From Leptospirales bacterium (lineage in GTDB: Bacteria > Spirochaetota > Leptospiria > Leptospirales > Leptospiraceae): a stretch of 64,000 nt of DNA. Both the position numbers and the translations under genes were made by a program. This document shows, piece by piece, positions 1 to 8,699 of the stretch (positions within the stretch are counted from its first letter, which is position 1; every line of letters starts with the position of its first letter). The stretch lies in assembly GCA_013297885.1 (NCBI GenBank), contig JAAFIR010000007.1, positions 78,536 to 142,535 of the forward strand, read 5' to 3'. The notes beneath the pieces were generated by a model, which made no database searches, had not been told where the DNA came from, and saw nothing but the letters and a program-made list of their open reading frames with translations.

Positions 1-1
1 A

Positions 2-529
2 CCTTCTAAGCAAAATGAAAAATTTAATGCCCCACGTATTAATGAACAAATTACTACACCAAACGTTCGTCTAGTTACAGAAACTGGAACTGAAGTTGTT
101 ACACTTGCATTTGCACTAAAAAAAGCTCAAGAAGAAACCCTTGATTTGGTAGAAGTTTCATCAGGTCAAGATATATCAGTTGTGAAAATAATTGATTATG
201 GAAAATATAGATTCGAACTTTTGAAAAAAAGTAAAGAAGCAAAAAAAAAGCAACATGTTATAACAATTAAAGAAATAAAGCTTCGACCTAGAATCGAGGG
301 AAACGATTATGGCATAAAGCTTAGACAAAGTATAGATTTTTTGCAAAAGGGAGACAAGGTAAAATTAACATTAAGATTTAAAGGTAGAGAAATGGCTCAT
401 ACTGATTTAGGTATGAATATTATGAATAAGTTTTTAGATGACTTAAAACTTCATGGAATTCCTGAAAAATCACCTGCACAAGATGGTAAACAAATTGTGG
501 TGTTAATCAATCCGAGTAATCATAAATAG
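2..529 (+). CDS. infC: Translation initiation factor IF-3, 5' end cut off by window
   Basis: IF-3 binds the 30S subunit and checks start-codon selection. The frame is open from base 2, and the residues ahead of the first possible internal start (TTG at 146) are clearly IF-3: '[18 protein letters not shown]' and '[18 protein letters not shown]', followed by '[13 protein letters not shown]', the family hallmark of the N-domain/linker junction. The C-domain shows '[17 protein letters not shown]' and '[13 protein letters not shown]'-type sequence. The real start therefore lies upstream of this window. It heads the classical infC-rpmI-rplT operon, with 9 bases before rpmI. Any autoregulatory leader or AUU start is outside the window. 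Confidence 0.97.
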   Translation, partial: PSKQNEKFNAPRINEQITTPNVRLVTETGTEVVTLAFALKKAQEETLDLVEVSSGQDISVVKIIDYGKYRFELLKKSKEAKKKQHVITIKEIKLRPRIEGNDYGIKLRQSIDFLQKGDKVKLTLRFKGREMAHTDLGMNIMNKFLDDLKLHGIPEKSPAQDGKQIVVLINPSNHK

Positions 530-538
530 GAAGTAAGT

Positions 539-742
539 ATGCCAAAGTTAAAAACAAATAGAGCCGCTGCAAAAAGGTTCAAATTTACAAAAACGGGAAA
601 AGCTAAAAGAGCTAGAACCCATTTGAGACACAAACTAGAAAAAAAATCACCAAAACAAAAATCAGGTCTTGGTGGAACAATACTGGTTCATGAAACAGAT
701 TTAGGTAGAATTGTTAAACTTTTACCTTATGGAGGAAAATAA
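539..742 (+). CDS. rpmI: 50S ribosomal protein L35
   Basis: A 67-residue, strongly basic protein of normal L35 length, starting '[20 protein letters not shown]' and carrying '[14 protein letters not shown]', both diagnostic of bL35 of the large subunit. It sits between infC and rplT in the universal order. The preceding GGAAGTAAGT before the ATG is a good ribosome binding site. Its stop codon shares one base with the rplT start, so the two are translationally coupled. Confidence 0.98.
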   Translation: MPKLKTNRAAAKRFKFTKTGKAKRARTHLRHKLEKKSPKQKSGLGGTILVHETDLGRIVKLLPYGGK

Positions 743-1095
743 TGGCTAGAGTAAAAAACGGAACTATTCACAAAAATAGAAGAGCCAAAGTTTTAAAAGC
801 TGCCAAAGGTTTCAGAGGCGGAAGATCAAAACTTTATAGAACAGCAATATCAGCTGTTATGAAAGCTGGTCAATGGGCATACAGAGACAGACGTGCAAAA
901 AAAAGAGAATTTAGAGCTCTTTGGATTACTAGAATTAACGCTGCAGTTAGAGAAAACGGAATGTCCTATTCAAAATTTATTTCTGCTTTAAAAAAATCGG
1001 GAATAGAATTAGATAGAAAAACATTAGCAGAAATAGCATTTAATGACAAAGAAACTTTTGCTGCTTTAGTAGAAAAAACAAAGTTAGCAGCATAA
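742..1095 (+). CDS. rplT: 50S ribosomal protein L20
   Basis: A 117-residue bL20 protein, the usual length, with '[20 protein letters not shown]' at the N-terminus and the conserved '[20 protein letters not shown]' core that contacts 23S rRNA. L20 is needed early in 50S assembly and in many bacteria represses this operon by binding the infC-rpmI leader; no leader element can be judged here because the operon start is off-window. Start and stop overlap rpmI by one base. No clear terminator follows, and the next gene begins 29 bases on, so read-through is likely. Confidence 0.98.
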   Translation: MARVKNGTIHKNRRAKVLKAAKGFRGGRSKLYRTAISAVMKAGQWAYRDRRAKKREFRALWITRINAAVRENGMSYSKFISALKKSGIELDRKTLAEIAFNDKETFAALVEKTKLAA

Positions 1096-1124
1096 TTTTT
1101 GTCGATATTCAAAAGGGGTAAGAA

Positions 1125-1865
1125 ATGATTTCACTGGAAACAATCGAAGAACTAGAAGCAAAGATTATGAAGGCTCTAGAACTTATCTCTGATTTACGCT
1201 CAGAGAACAATCGCTTAGAATCGGATAATGAAGCTTTAAGAGCTGAAAACGATAAAATGAAATTAGCGATGGAAGAAAAAGAAAGAGAGATTGCAACCCT
1301 TCGAGAAAAATTAGCTGAAGCTCAAAAAGAACTCCAAGAATTTAAAACCAAAGAAGGAAAATTAGATTCTAAAATTTCAGATATGATGTCTAGGCTTGAC
1401 AATTTACCTTCTGCTAAATCTTCTTCTACAGTAAAACAAGGTTTTTCTTCATCAATACCAACTCCAGTTCAAGAAGCAATTGCAACAACTCCACCAGTTG
1501 TTAAACAAGAGCAATTTGATTCTGTTCAAGTCCAAGACAGTTCTGAACCTACGAATTTACTTTCTCATTCTGTTACTCATGAAACCTCATCTAACTTTTC
1601 AGAAGAAAATGATGAAATTATTTTATTAGATGATGATGAAGATGAATTTACAAACACCCCAGAAGTAGTAGTAAAAAATGAATCTCAAATTGCTGAATCC
1701 CCAAAAGTTGAAACAGCACCAATTTCTGAACCCTCTCCAAATTCAAATCAAATTGTAGAAGATTCAGACGACATCATAATTGATGAATCAGATGATGATA
1801 CAATTAATTTATTTGATCCAGATGAAGATGATGATTTTTTAATAATTGATGAGGACATTAAATAA
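1125..1865 (+). CDS. Coiled-coil ZapB-like protein with acidic tail
   Basis: A 246-residue protein. Residues about 1-95 are a continuous coiled coil, with heptads such as 'ENNRLESDNEALRAENDKMK' and many E/K/L residues. Residues 100-160 are Ser/Thr/Pro/Gln-rich and probably disordered. The C-terminal 90 residues contain acidic clusters ('LLDDDEDEF', 'DSDDIIIDESDDD', 'DPDEDDDFLIIDEDIK'). No signal peptide or membrane segment is seen, so it is cytosolic. It has a strong Shine-Dalgarno (AAAGGGGT) and is followed after 6 bases by zapA. The coiled coil and this linkage suggest a divisome accessory protein comparable to ZapB; that is inference from architecture and context, not from a recognised signature. 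Confidence 0.6.
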   Translation: MISLETIEELEAKIMKALELISDLRSENNRLESDNEALRAENDKMKLAMEEKEREIATLREKLAEAQKELQEFKTKEGKLDSKISDMMSRLDNLPSAKSSSTVKQGFSSSIPTPVQEAIATTPPVVKQEQFDSVQVQDSSEPTNLLSHSVTHETSSNFSEENDEIILLDDDEDEFTNTPEVVVKNESQIAESPKVETAPISEPSPNSNQIVEDSDDIIIDESDDDTINLFDPDEDDDFLIIDEDIK

Positions 1866-1871
1866 CTTCAA

Positions 1872-2189
1872 ATGAGTTCTCCTCAAAATAGAACTGAAGT
1901 TTTAATTCATGGTTCAACTTATACAATTGCTGGTGATATTGAACCAGAATATGTTCAAAGATTGGCCAGTTTTTTAAGTTCCAAAATGGCTGAATTATCT
2001 GTTACAATTCCAAATGCTACACCACTTAAACTAGCTGTTTTAGCTGCACTTAATATTTCAGATGAATTATTTCAATACAAAGAGTTACCTGTAGAAATTA
2101 ATTCAGACAAAACGAATCAAGTTGTTGAAGAAAAAACTAAAAGATTAATTCATCTTTTGGATGAAGGTTTGATCGGAGATGTTTATTAA
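1872..2189 (+). CDS. zapA: Cell division protein ZapA
   Basis: A 105-residue protein with the ZapA layout: an N-terminal strand region 'TEVLIHGSTYTIAGDIEPEY', then 'VQRLASFLSSKMAELS' and the conserved 'LAVLAALNISDELFQYKE' helix, ending in a probable coiled coil. ZapA binds FtsZ and cross-links protofilaments at the division ring. The gene lies 6 bases after a coiled-coil protein, which supports a ZapA/ZapB-type pair. It ends the infC-rplT transcription unit; the following gap holds a repeat element. Confidence 0.85.
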   Translation: MSSPQNRTEVLIHGSTYTIAGDIEPEYVQRLASFLSSKMAELSVTIPNATPLKLAVLAALNISDELFQYKELPVEINSDKTNQVVEEKTKRLIHLLDEGLIGDVY

Positions 2190-2198
2190 TAAATTTTA

Positions 2199-2310
2199 GG
2201 GCAAATTTTTTGGGATTTCGACTTCGCTCAATCGCCAAAAAACTGGGCTTTCAGCTACTATCAAAAAATTGTATACACAATTTTTTGATACCGCTTCAAT
2301 CCCGTTTGCA
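2199..2310 (+). repeat. Dispersed two-hairpin repeat, copy A
   Basis: Skeleton: GGGCAAATTTTTT, stem-loop 1 (about 2206-2242), CTGGGCTTTCAGCTACT, stem-loop 2 (perfect 13-base arms 2260-2272 and 2277-2289, loop ATAC), then CCGCTTCAATCCCGTTTGC. It occupies the gap between zapA and a same-strand oxidoreductase gene. The rest of the 2190-2391 gap shows nothing recognisable. The same skeleton recurs throughout the window (see findings). Confidence 0.85.
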
Positions 2311-2391
2311 AGTCTCACTTTATTGAAAAACTTCACTTAGATTTAATTTACTGTCTAATAGTTGAAGCTACACAAATATAGGATTTGAAAT

Positions 2392-3090
2392 ATGGAAGAC
2401 AAAGAAAAAAATCTTTCCAGAAAAAAATTTATTAGTAATTCTACTAAATATGGTATTATTACTTATGGAATTAGTTCTACTACCTCTGCAAAAGAAACAA
2501 AGTTACCACCTCAAACAAATAAAACAAAAAAGAAAAAAATTTTAGTAAATGTTTTTCATCCAAATCTAAAAGAGTCTAGAATTAATAAAGCAATGATGTC
2601 TGAGCTGAAAAACCATCCGAATATAACAGTTCGAGATATTTATAAAGAGTATGGTAAGCTTAGATTTATTGATACAATTCCATTAGAAAAAGAAAAAGAA
2701 TTTTTAAAAAAACATGATAGAATTGCTTTCCAACATCCAATCTATTGGTACAATTGTACGCCATTGATGAAAAAATGGATAGAAGATATTCTTCTTGATG
2801 ATTGGGATTGGGGAAAAGATGGAAATGATTTAAAAGGTAAAGATTGGCTACATGCAGTTTCATGTGCAGGGGATTTGAACTCTTATCGACCAGGAGATTT
2901 TAATGGTCATTCGTTAGGTGAGTATTTACGTTCTTTCCAACAAACTTCAGTTCTTTGTAAAATGAATTTTTGTCCAACCTTTGCGATTCATCATGTATAT
3001 CATATTTCAGATTTGGAATTAAAAAAAGCGACAGAGAGTTATGTGAAGTATATTACTTCAGACAATTTAAATAGAGAATATGAGATGTAA
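2392..3090 (+). CDS. Flavodoxin-fold NAD(P)H oxidoreductase (KefF/MdaB type)
   Basis: A 232-residue protein. Residues about 48-225 match the flavodoxin-like quinone reductase family: 'KKILVNVFHPNLKESRINKA' (strand 1 and FMN phosphate loop) and the family signature 'FQHPIYWYNCTPLMKKWIED'. Members use FMN or FAD to reduce quinones with two electrons from NAD(P)H. The first 45 residues are extra: 'LSRKKFISNSTKYGIITYG' followed by 'SSTTSAKE' resembles a Tat leader, but with Arg-Lys rather than Arg-Arg and a short hydrophobic core. It could be exported or be a cytosolic enzyme with a vestigial extension. Substrate unknown. Confidence 0.8.
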   Translation: MEDKEKNLSRKKFISNSTKYGIITYGISSTTSAKETKLPPQTNKTKKKKILVNVFHPNLKESRINKAMMSELKNHPNITVRDIYKEYGKLRFIDTIPLEKEKEFLKKHDRIAFQHPIYWYNCTPLMKKWIEDILLDDWDWGKDGNDLKGKDWLHAVSCAGDLNSYRPGDFNGHSLGEYLRSFQQTSVLCKMNFCPTFAIHHVYHISDLELKKATESYVKYITSDNLNREYEM

Positions 3091-3138
3091 TTTTTTTCAG
3101 AAAATTTATTTTCAAAGAATCAAATTTAGAGGTAATTT

Positions 3139-3825
3139 ATGAACAATTACGGAAATTTTTTAATTTTAGGTGGAAGTGGTGGAATTGGTTTAGAAGTTTC
3201 AAAATATTTAGAAAATAAATGTGATAAATTATATACTGCTTCAAGAGCTAAATCAGCTTTTGGAGAATGGATTCAATGTGACTTTAGTAACCTAGAATCA
3301 ATTATTGAGTTAGAAAAAAAATTAGAATCAGTTAAGTTGGATGCAGTTTTATATTTAGCAGGAACATGGGAAGAAAATGCTTTCACTAAAGATTATAATT
3401 TTTTAGAATGTTCAGATAAAGATATTGAAAATGTTTTAAATATAAATTTATTAGCTCCAATCAGATTAATACAAAAATTGATTCCAAATTTACAAAAATC
3501 ACAAAGAGGCAAAATTATACTAATCGGTGCAGCAATTGGAAATTTGAATTTAACATCATGTCCAGAAGTTTCAAATACTTCCTCAAAATTTGGTCTAAAA
3601 GGGATGGTTTTTGCTTTGAGACAAATTTTATCAAAATCTAGAATTGGAATAACATTAATTAATCCTGGAAACTTAGCAACTGAAGAAGTTCTAAATGATT
3701 TAAAAGAATCAAATAAAGAAAGTATTTATGCAATTCCATTAGAAGATTTATTTTTATGCATTGAAGCTATTTTAAAATTATCTAATAGAGCTAATATTAA
3801 TGAAATTGATTTACCAAATATGTAA
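3139..3825 (+). CDS. SDR-fold protein lacking the catalytic Tyr
   Basis: A 228-residue Rossmann protein with the short-chain dehydrogenase nucleotide motif 'ILGGSGGIGLEVSKYLE' near residues 9-25 and the strand-4 region 'LDAVLYLAGTWEENAF'. The catalytic YxxxK motif is replaced: where active SDRs read Y-S-A-S-K-F-G-L, this reads N-T-S-S-K-F-G-L. The usual catalytic Ser strand reads 'IILIGAAIGN', without Ser at the usual place. It probably still binds NAD(P) but may not catalyse a classical redox reaction. A good ribosome site (AGAGGTAA) precedes the ATG. Function unknown. Confidence 0.75.
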   Translation: MNNYGNFLILGGSGGIGLEVSKYLENKCDKLYTASRAKSAFGEWIQCDFSNLESIIELEKKLESVKLDAVLYLAGTWEENAFTKDYNFLECSDKDIENVLNINLLAPIRLIQKLIPNLQKSQRGKIILIGAAIGNLNLTSCPEVSNTSSKFGLKGMVFALRQILSKSRIGITLINPGNLATEEVLNDLKESNKESIYAIPLEDLFLCIEAILKLSNRANINEIDLPNM

Positions 3826-3856
3826 AATTTAAATATATTAAACTAGGAAATGAATA

Positions 3857-5698
3857 ATCATACAAGAAAATCAAATTTTTACTTTTAATAAAGAAAAACT
3901 TTACTCCAAAATTTATGATGATATATATTCATCAGGTGATTTTGAAGAAAAAAAATATGTATTTCCAATTTCAGCGGGACTATTAGATAAAGTTCAAGAA
4001 AAAAAAGAAATTACTATTTTTGAATTTGGTTTTGGAATTGGTTTGAGTTTTTTTGCAACTTTGGATTTAATCAAAGATTTAGATGTTAAAATTAAATACT
4101 ATTCAATAGAAAAATTTTTATTCCCAAAATATTTAATTGAGGAGTATTACAAAAAATTTCCTTTTTTAGAAGATGAACTAAATTGGTTTTTAAACACTTA
4201 TTCTGAAAAATCTGAAAAATCTATACAAGAATTCAATTTTAAAGATAAATTAAATTTATTTTTAGTGAATAAAGATGTAAATTCTGCAATTGATAAAATT
4301 AAAATCAAAACAGATATTTGGTTTTTAGATGGATTTGATCCAAAAAAAAATCCAGAAATGTGGTCAGAAAAAATTTTTGAATACATAAAAAATTATTCTA
4401 AACCAAATGCAACTCTAACAACTTATTCTGTTTCCAAATCAGTAAAAGATCCATTAAAAAAAGCTGGATTTGAAATAAAAAAACTAAAAGGTTTTGGAAA
4501 AAAAAGGGAAATGCTTTTTGCTAAATTTAATTCTAATAAATTTTTCCTTAAAGATAAACCTTGGTTTATGTATCCCAAAATACTTTCTAATAAAAAACAA
4601 ATTTCTATAATTGGTTCTGGATTAGCTGGTGCAAATTTAGCTTATCAATTTTCTAATGCAGGTTTTGAAGTTCATGTTTTTGAAAAAGAATCAGAAATTA
4701 GTTCCAAAGCATCTTCCAATCCTTGTGCTTTATTTGTTCCTCAAATATATAAAAAAAATTCTTTTGAATCAATCTGGTATAAAAAAGCTTTTTTTGAATT
4801 AGAAAAATTACTGAAGAATATTCCTTCAGAAATTTATGAAGTATTAGGTGCTAGAGAAATTTTACAAAATAAAAATTTATACTTGGAGAATAAAAGTGAT
4901 GAAATTGATTTTTCAAAATATGATAATTCAGTATTTTTCAACAATGCAGGATTTTTATATCCTAAAGAATTAAATCAATTTTTGTTATCCAAGAAAAATA
5001 TTCAATTACATTTAAATCAGAAAATTGACCAATTTGACAAAAAAAATGATCGCTGGATTTTATTTGAAAATAAAAAACCAATTTTTGAAACTGAAATTTT
5101 GATTTTAGCAAATTCATATTTTAGCAATGAGTTTCCTATTTCTAAAATTGATGAACTTGTTTCCACAAGAGGTCAGGTTTTAATTTTTGAAAGAAATACG
5201 AATGAAATTTTAATTGAAGAAGACTTTTACTTAACAAAATTTAATGATAAGTTTTCGTTAATCGGTTCAACTTTTAATCCAGAAGAAAAATCTGAAGAAA
5301 TCCTTGAAAAAGATAATCAAATTTTGGAGAAAAGATTTTTAAAAAAATTTCCAAATGAAAAAATTCCAATTAATAATAGAAATTCTTGGTTTGGTTTTAG
5401 AGCTAGTTCAAAAGATCATCTTCCAATATTAGGTCTAATTCCAAATTTTAATATATGTAATAAAATTTATTCAGAAATTTGGAAAGGGAATCAATACCAG
5501 GAATTTCCTACTCCAATTTACCATGAAAATTTATTTATTCTCAGTGGACTTGGTTCTAAAGGAATTTTGAATTCTGTTTTAGGTGCAAAATTAATTTTAA
5601 ATTTAATATTAAATAATGATGATTTTCCAAAAGAATTTTATGATAAAACAAATCCAATTAGATTTTTAAAACAAAAATTAGCAAGAAACGAACACTAA
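3857..5698 (+). CDS. mnmC: Bifunctional tRNA mnm5s2U biosynthesis protein MnmC (start unclear)
   Basis: MnmC performs the last two steps of mnm5s2U34 formation in tRNA. The FAD oxidase half (from about residue 249 of the full frame) shows 'ISIIGSGLAGANLAYQFS', and the methyltransferase half shows the SAM motif 'FEFGFGIGLSFFAT' and 'WFLDGFDPKKNPEMW', 'KGFGKKREML'. The first standard start in frame (TTG at 4043) lies inside the SAM motif, so it cannot be right. Conserved sequence continues upstream ('LYSKIYDDIYSSGDFEEKKY') to about 3857 without any ATG, GTG or TTG. An ATG at 3850, after AGGA, is in another frame and stops after 12 codons. Either an ATA/ATC start or a one-base frameshift near 3850-3865 is needed. 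Confidence 0.9.
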   Translation: MIQENQIFTFNKEKLYSKIYDDIYSSGDFEEKKYVFPISAGLLDKVQEKKEITIFEFGFGIGLSFFATLDLIKDLDVKIKYYSIEKFLFPKYLIEEYYKKFPFLEDELNWFLNTYSEKSEKSIQEFNFKDKLNLFLVNKDVNSAIDKIKIKTDIWFLDGFDPKKNPEMWSEKIFEYIKNYSKPNATLTTYSVSKSVKDPLKKAGFEIKKLKGFGKKREMLFAKFNSNKFFLKDKPWFMYPKILSNKKQISIIGSGLAGANLAYQFSNAGFEVHVFEKESEISSKASSNPCALFVPQIYKKNSFESIWYKKAFFELEKLLKNIPSEIYEVLGAREILQNKNLYLENKSDEIDFSKYDNSVFFNNAGFLYPKELNQFLLSKKNIQLHLNQKIDQFDKKNDRWILFENKKPIFETEILILANSYFSNEFPISKIDELVSTRGQVLIFERNTNEILIEEDFYLTKFNDKFSLIGSTFNPEEKSEEILEKDNQILEKRFLKKFPNEKIPINNRNSWFGFRASSKDHLPILGLIPNFNICNKIYSEIWKGNQYQEFPTPIYHENLFILSGLGSKGILNSVLGAKLILNLILNNDDFPKEFYDKTNPIRFLKQKLARNEH

Positions 5699-5851
5699 AT
5701 TTTATATTTTTATTTTAAAAAATAGTTATTAAGATTAAAATTTAATAAATAAATTAATTTCAATTTATAAATGTAAAAATAATAGACTATTTGTCTAAAA
5801 TAAAATAAATTAATAAATTAAACAAACTTCATCTTTTAAACTAAATTAATA

Positions 5852-5879
5852 TTATCATTTAACAACTATTAAATGATAA
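5852..5879 (+). terminator. AT-only hairpin after mnmC
   Basis: Perfect 10-base arms TTATCATTTA / TAAATGATAA with an 8-base loop, followed by CAGTTTTTAATTT. It is a weak candidate terminator for mnmC because the stem contains only two G-C pairs. The rest of 5699-5985 is extremely AT-rich with no gene seen. Confidence 0.35.
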
Positions 5880-5985
5880 CAGTTTTTAATTTAATTTCAA
5901 AATTCAATGAAATAATTCTTATAATAATATTTTTAATTTACTTTTTTTATGGAGTTATAATTGTATTACCCTAAAAGGAAGTGAA

Positions 5986-6345
5986 ATGAAACTTTTAATT
6001 GTAGATGATTCCTCAATCATTAGAAAAGCAATTTCTAATTATTTGAAAGATAAAGGTTGGGAAGTTGTTGGTGAAGCTGGAGATGGAAAAACAGCTCTTG
6101 AGATTTTCAAAAAGAATATGCCAGATTTAGTCACGATGGATATTACTATGCCTGAAATGGATGGATTAACTTGTTTAACTGAAATTTTGAAAATCGATCC
6201 AAACGTAAAAGTAGTTGTTATAACTGCACTTAATGATCAAGCAACAGCTTTAAAAGCTTTAAAACTCGGAGCTAAAGCATTTGTTGCTAAACCGTTTAAT
6301 CCAGATAAATTAAACGAAGCTTTAACTAAGGTAACAAACAAATGA
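5986..6345 (+). CDS. Single-domain CheY-like response regulator
   Basis: A 119-residue stand-alone receiver domain. The acidic pocket is D7/D8 ('LLIVDDSS'), the phospho-acceptor is D52 ('LVTMDITMPEMDG'), the switch Thr is T80 ('VVVITALND') and the conserved Lys is K102 ('FVAKPFNP'), so all phosphotransfer residues are present. There is no output domain, so it acts by protein contact or as a phosphate sink. It is the first gene of a four-gene signalling operon, preceded by AAAAGGAAGTG, and overlaps the following CheX gene by four bases. The kinase two genes downstream is the likely partner. Confidence 0.92.
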   Translation: MKLLIVDDSSIIRKAISNYLKDKGWEVVGEAGDGKTALEIFKKNMPDLVTMDITMPEMDGLTCLTEILKIDPNVKVVVITALNDQATALKALKLGAKAFVAKPFNPDKLNEALTKVTNK

Positions 6346-6794
6346 TGAAATCTGAACAAGTAAAACTTTTTTGTGAGGTTTTAGAATATTATTTTAAAGA
6401 AATTGCAAATGAACAAATTGAATTTGGTGTTCCTTTTAATAGAGAAAATAATTTTGAAACACTAAATTTAACTGGTGCAATTGGAATTTCTGGTTCGTTC
6501 CAAGGTTGTATTTATATCACTGCTGAAGAAAAAATGATAGTAGATCTTGCTAAAATAGTTACTATGTCTGATGAAATCGATCTCACTTCTATATATGATA
6601 TGATTGGGGAATTAACAAACACAATTGCTGGAAATTTAAGAAAAGCTTTTGGTTCTGAATTTGATATTTCTGTTCCAATTATAATTCGTGGTAACTCAAT
6701 GGACCTAGTTATTAATAAATTAAAGACTCCTGTTTTGGTGATTCCAATCAAATGGCGAGATTACAAATTTTATTTTAATATTGGAATCAAATAG
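6342..6794 (+). CDS. CheX-like chemotaxis phosphatase
   Basis: A 150-residue protein of the CheC/CheX/FliY phosphatase fold. The helix 'YDMIGELTNTIAGNLRKAFG' contains the family E-x-x-N catalytic pattern (E..N in 'ELTN'), followed by 'SVPIIIRG', typical of CheX. CheX dephosphorylates CheY-P. Its ATG overlaps the stop of the receiver gene, which implies coupled translation and a matched CheY/CheX pair. The next gene, a CheA-like kinase, starts 8 bases later. A role as a CheX-domain sensor rather than a phosphatase is possible but less likely with the motif intact. Confidence 0.82.
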   Translation: MMKSEQVKLFCEVLEYYFKEIANEQIEFGVPFNRENNFETLNLTGAIGISGSFQGCIYITAEEKMIVDLAKIVTMSDEIDLTSIYDMIGELTNTIAGNLRKAFGSEFDISVPIIIRGNSMDLVINKLKTPVLVIPIKWRDYKFYFNIGIK

Positions 6795-6802
6795 GAGAAA
6801 TT

Positions 6803-8689
6803 ATGTTAGCTGCACCAATTCCAGAAGATGATATTGAAAGAGTAGCAACTCTTCATGCATTAAAAATTTTAGATACAATTCCAGAAGAAAGATTCGATAG
6901 AATCACCAGAATTGTAAAAACAGTTTTTAATGTTCCAATTGCTTTAGTAAGTTTAGTTGATGCAAATCGACAGTGGTTCAAATCTTGTATTGGACTAGAT
7001 GTTTCTGAAACTCCAAGAGATATTTCTTTTTGTGGGCATGCAATAATGGGATCAGATGTGTTTTATATTCCTGATGCAACCAAAGACCCAAGATTTTCTG
7101 ATAACCCAATTGTAACAGGCCCTCCATTTGTAATTTTTTATGCTGGTCAACCACTCACTGCAAAAAATGGAAAAAAACTTGGTACACTTTGTATCATTGA
7201 TAGTAAACCAAGGATACTTTCTGAAACTGAGCTTCAAACGATTAGAGACATGGGTGTATTTGCAGAAAACGAATTAAATATTTTAACTCTAAGTCAAGCA
7301 TTAATCATTCAAAGAGAAAGTGAAGAAAGAATCAGAGAAGTAATGGATAATATCAAAGAAGGAATTTTTCTTTTAAATTCTAATTTTGAAATTGGGATAA
7401 AATACTCAAAAGTTCTAGAAAGTTTATTAAATAATGAAAATTTAGCCAAACAAAATTTATTTAAAATCCTTGAAGGAAAAATTTCTGAAAAATCAAAAGA
7501 AAGTTTAAATGATTATTTAGATTTAATGTTTCAAATTTCTATGGATGAAGAAATGTTATCTGAATTAAATCCTCTTCATGAAATTGAATTTCAAGTAAAT
7601 TCTGAAAAGTATTTTTTAAATTTTAATTTTTCAAGAGTGATTAATGATTCTAAAATTGAACATCTTGTCTGTACAGTTCAAGATATTACCAAACAAACTT
7701 TACTTTCAAGAGAAATTAAAGAAGCTGAACAAAACGCAGCAGAATCATTACAAAAACTTTTTGGAATTATTCATGTGGATCCAAATTTATTAAAAGAATT
7801 TATTGATTCAACTAAAGAAGAATTATTCAAAGTAAATCAAGTTTTACAAAATACTGAACAGAATCAATTAGAGAATTCAATTGAAAAACTTTTTAGGGCA
7901 GTGCACTCAATTAAAGGTGATGCTTCACTTTTAGATATTAAATTATTTGCAGATAAAGCTCATGTATTTGAAACAGAAATTTCACACCTTAGAGGTAAAG
8001 CAGGTATTAATGGTAAAGATTTAATTCCATTTAGTATAAATTTAAATGAATTAGAAACTATGCTTATGGAAGTAGAAAATATAATTCAAAAACTTTTGAA
8101 GTTTCAAGAATCATTTGGAGAAGATAAATTAAATTCTTCCAAATTACTTTTAAAAGCGATTAAGGAACAAATTAAAAATCTTACTTCAAATTCAAATATA
8201 TCTCTAGTTTTGGATTCAAAATCTTTTGATATGAGTAATATGAATTATAAAATTCAAAAAAACTTAAAAGATATATTGATTCAATTAGTTAGAAATTCTA
8301 TTGCACATGGAATTGAGGAAACGGATCATAGAGAAAAATTAAATAAACCAAAAATAGCTACGATTAAACTATCTTCATTTATTTCAAATGGGTTTTACGA
8401 ATTGGAATATTTTGAAGATGGTTCTGGACTAAAATTAGAAAAAATAAAGCAAAAAGCTATTAGTTTAGGATTGTATCTTAGAGAAGAAATTGAGAAAATG
8501 GAAATTGAAAAAATTTATGAATTGATTTTTATTTCAGGACTCAGCACTTCCGATAAAATTGACATGATGTCTGGTAGAGGAGTAGGAATGGATATTATTA
8601 AAGAGAGAATATTGGAATTGGGTGGAAATATAAGAATCAATTCTAAGGAAAATCAATTTATTAGTTTTCAAATTAAGTTACCTATTTAA
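6803..8689 (+). CDS. GAF - HPt - CheA-like histidine kinase
   Basis: A 628-residue cytosolic protein. A GAF domain occupies about residues 1-165, with the common 'ALKILDTIPEERFDRITRI' and 'GHAIMGSDVFYIPDATKDPR' signatures. A PAS-like segment follows (about 180-300, ending 'CTVQDITKQTLLSREI'). An HPt domain has phospho-acceptor H368 in 'AVHSIKGDASL'. A CheA-type ATPase follows, with N-box 'LVRNSIAHGIEETDHREK' and later 'MSGRGVGMDIIKERI'. The dimerisation and CheW-like domains of true CheA are not evident. The layout matches kinases that phosphorylate in trans from HPt to separate receivers; the receivers before and after it in the operon are the obvious targets. The GAF ligand is unknown. Confidence 0.9.
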   Translation: MLAAPIPEDDIERVATLHALKILDTIPEERFDRITRIVKTVFNVPIALVSLVDANRQWFKSCIGLDVSETPRDISFCGHAIMGSDVFYIPDATKDPRFSDNPIVTGPPFVIFYAGQPLTAKNGKKLGTLCIIDSKPRILSETELQTIRDMGVFAENELNILTLSQALIIQRESEERIREVMDNIKEGIFLLNSNFEIGIKYSKVLESLLNNENLAKQNLFKILEGKISEKSKESLNDYLDLMFQISMDEEMLSELNPLHEIEFQVNSEKYFLNFNFSRVINDSKIEHLVCTVQDITKQTLLSREIKEAEQNAAESLQKLFGIIHVDPNLLKEFIDSTKEELFKVNQVLQNTEQNQLENSIEKLFRAVHSIKGDASLLDIKLFADKAHVFETEISHLRGKAGINGKDLIPFSINLNELETMLMEVENIIQKLLKFQESFGEDKLNSSKLLLKAIKEQIKNLTSNSNISLVLDSKSFDMSNMNYKIQKNLKDILIQLVRNSIAHGIEETDHREKLNKPKIATIKLSSFISNGFYELEYFEDGSGLKLEKIKQKAISLGLYLREEIEKMEIEKIYELIFISGLSTSDKIDMMSGRGVGMDIIKERILELGGNIRINSKENQFISFQIKLPI

Positions 8690-8699
8690 AAGAGTTCTA

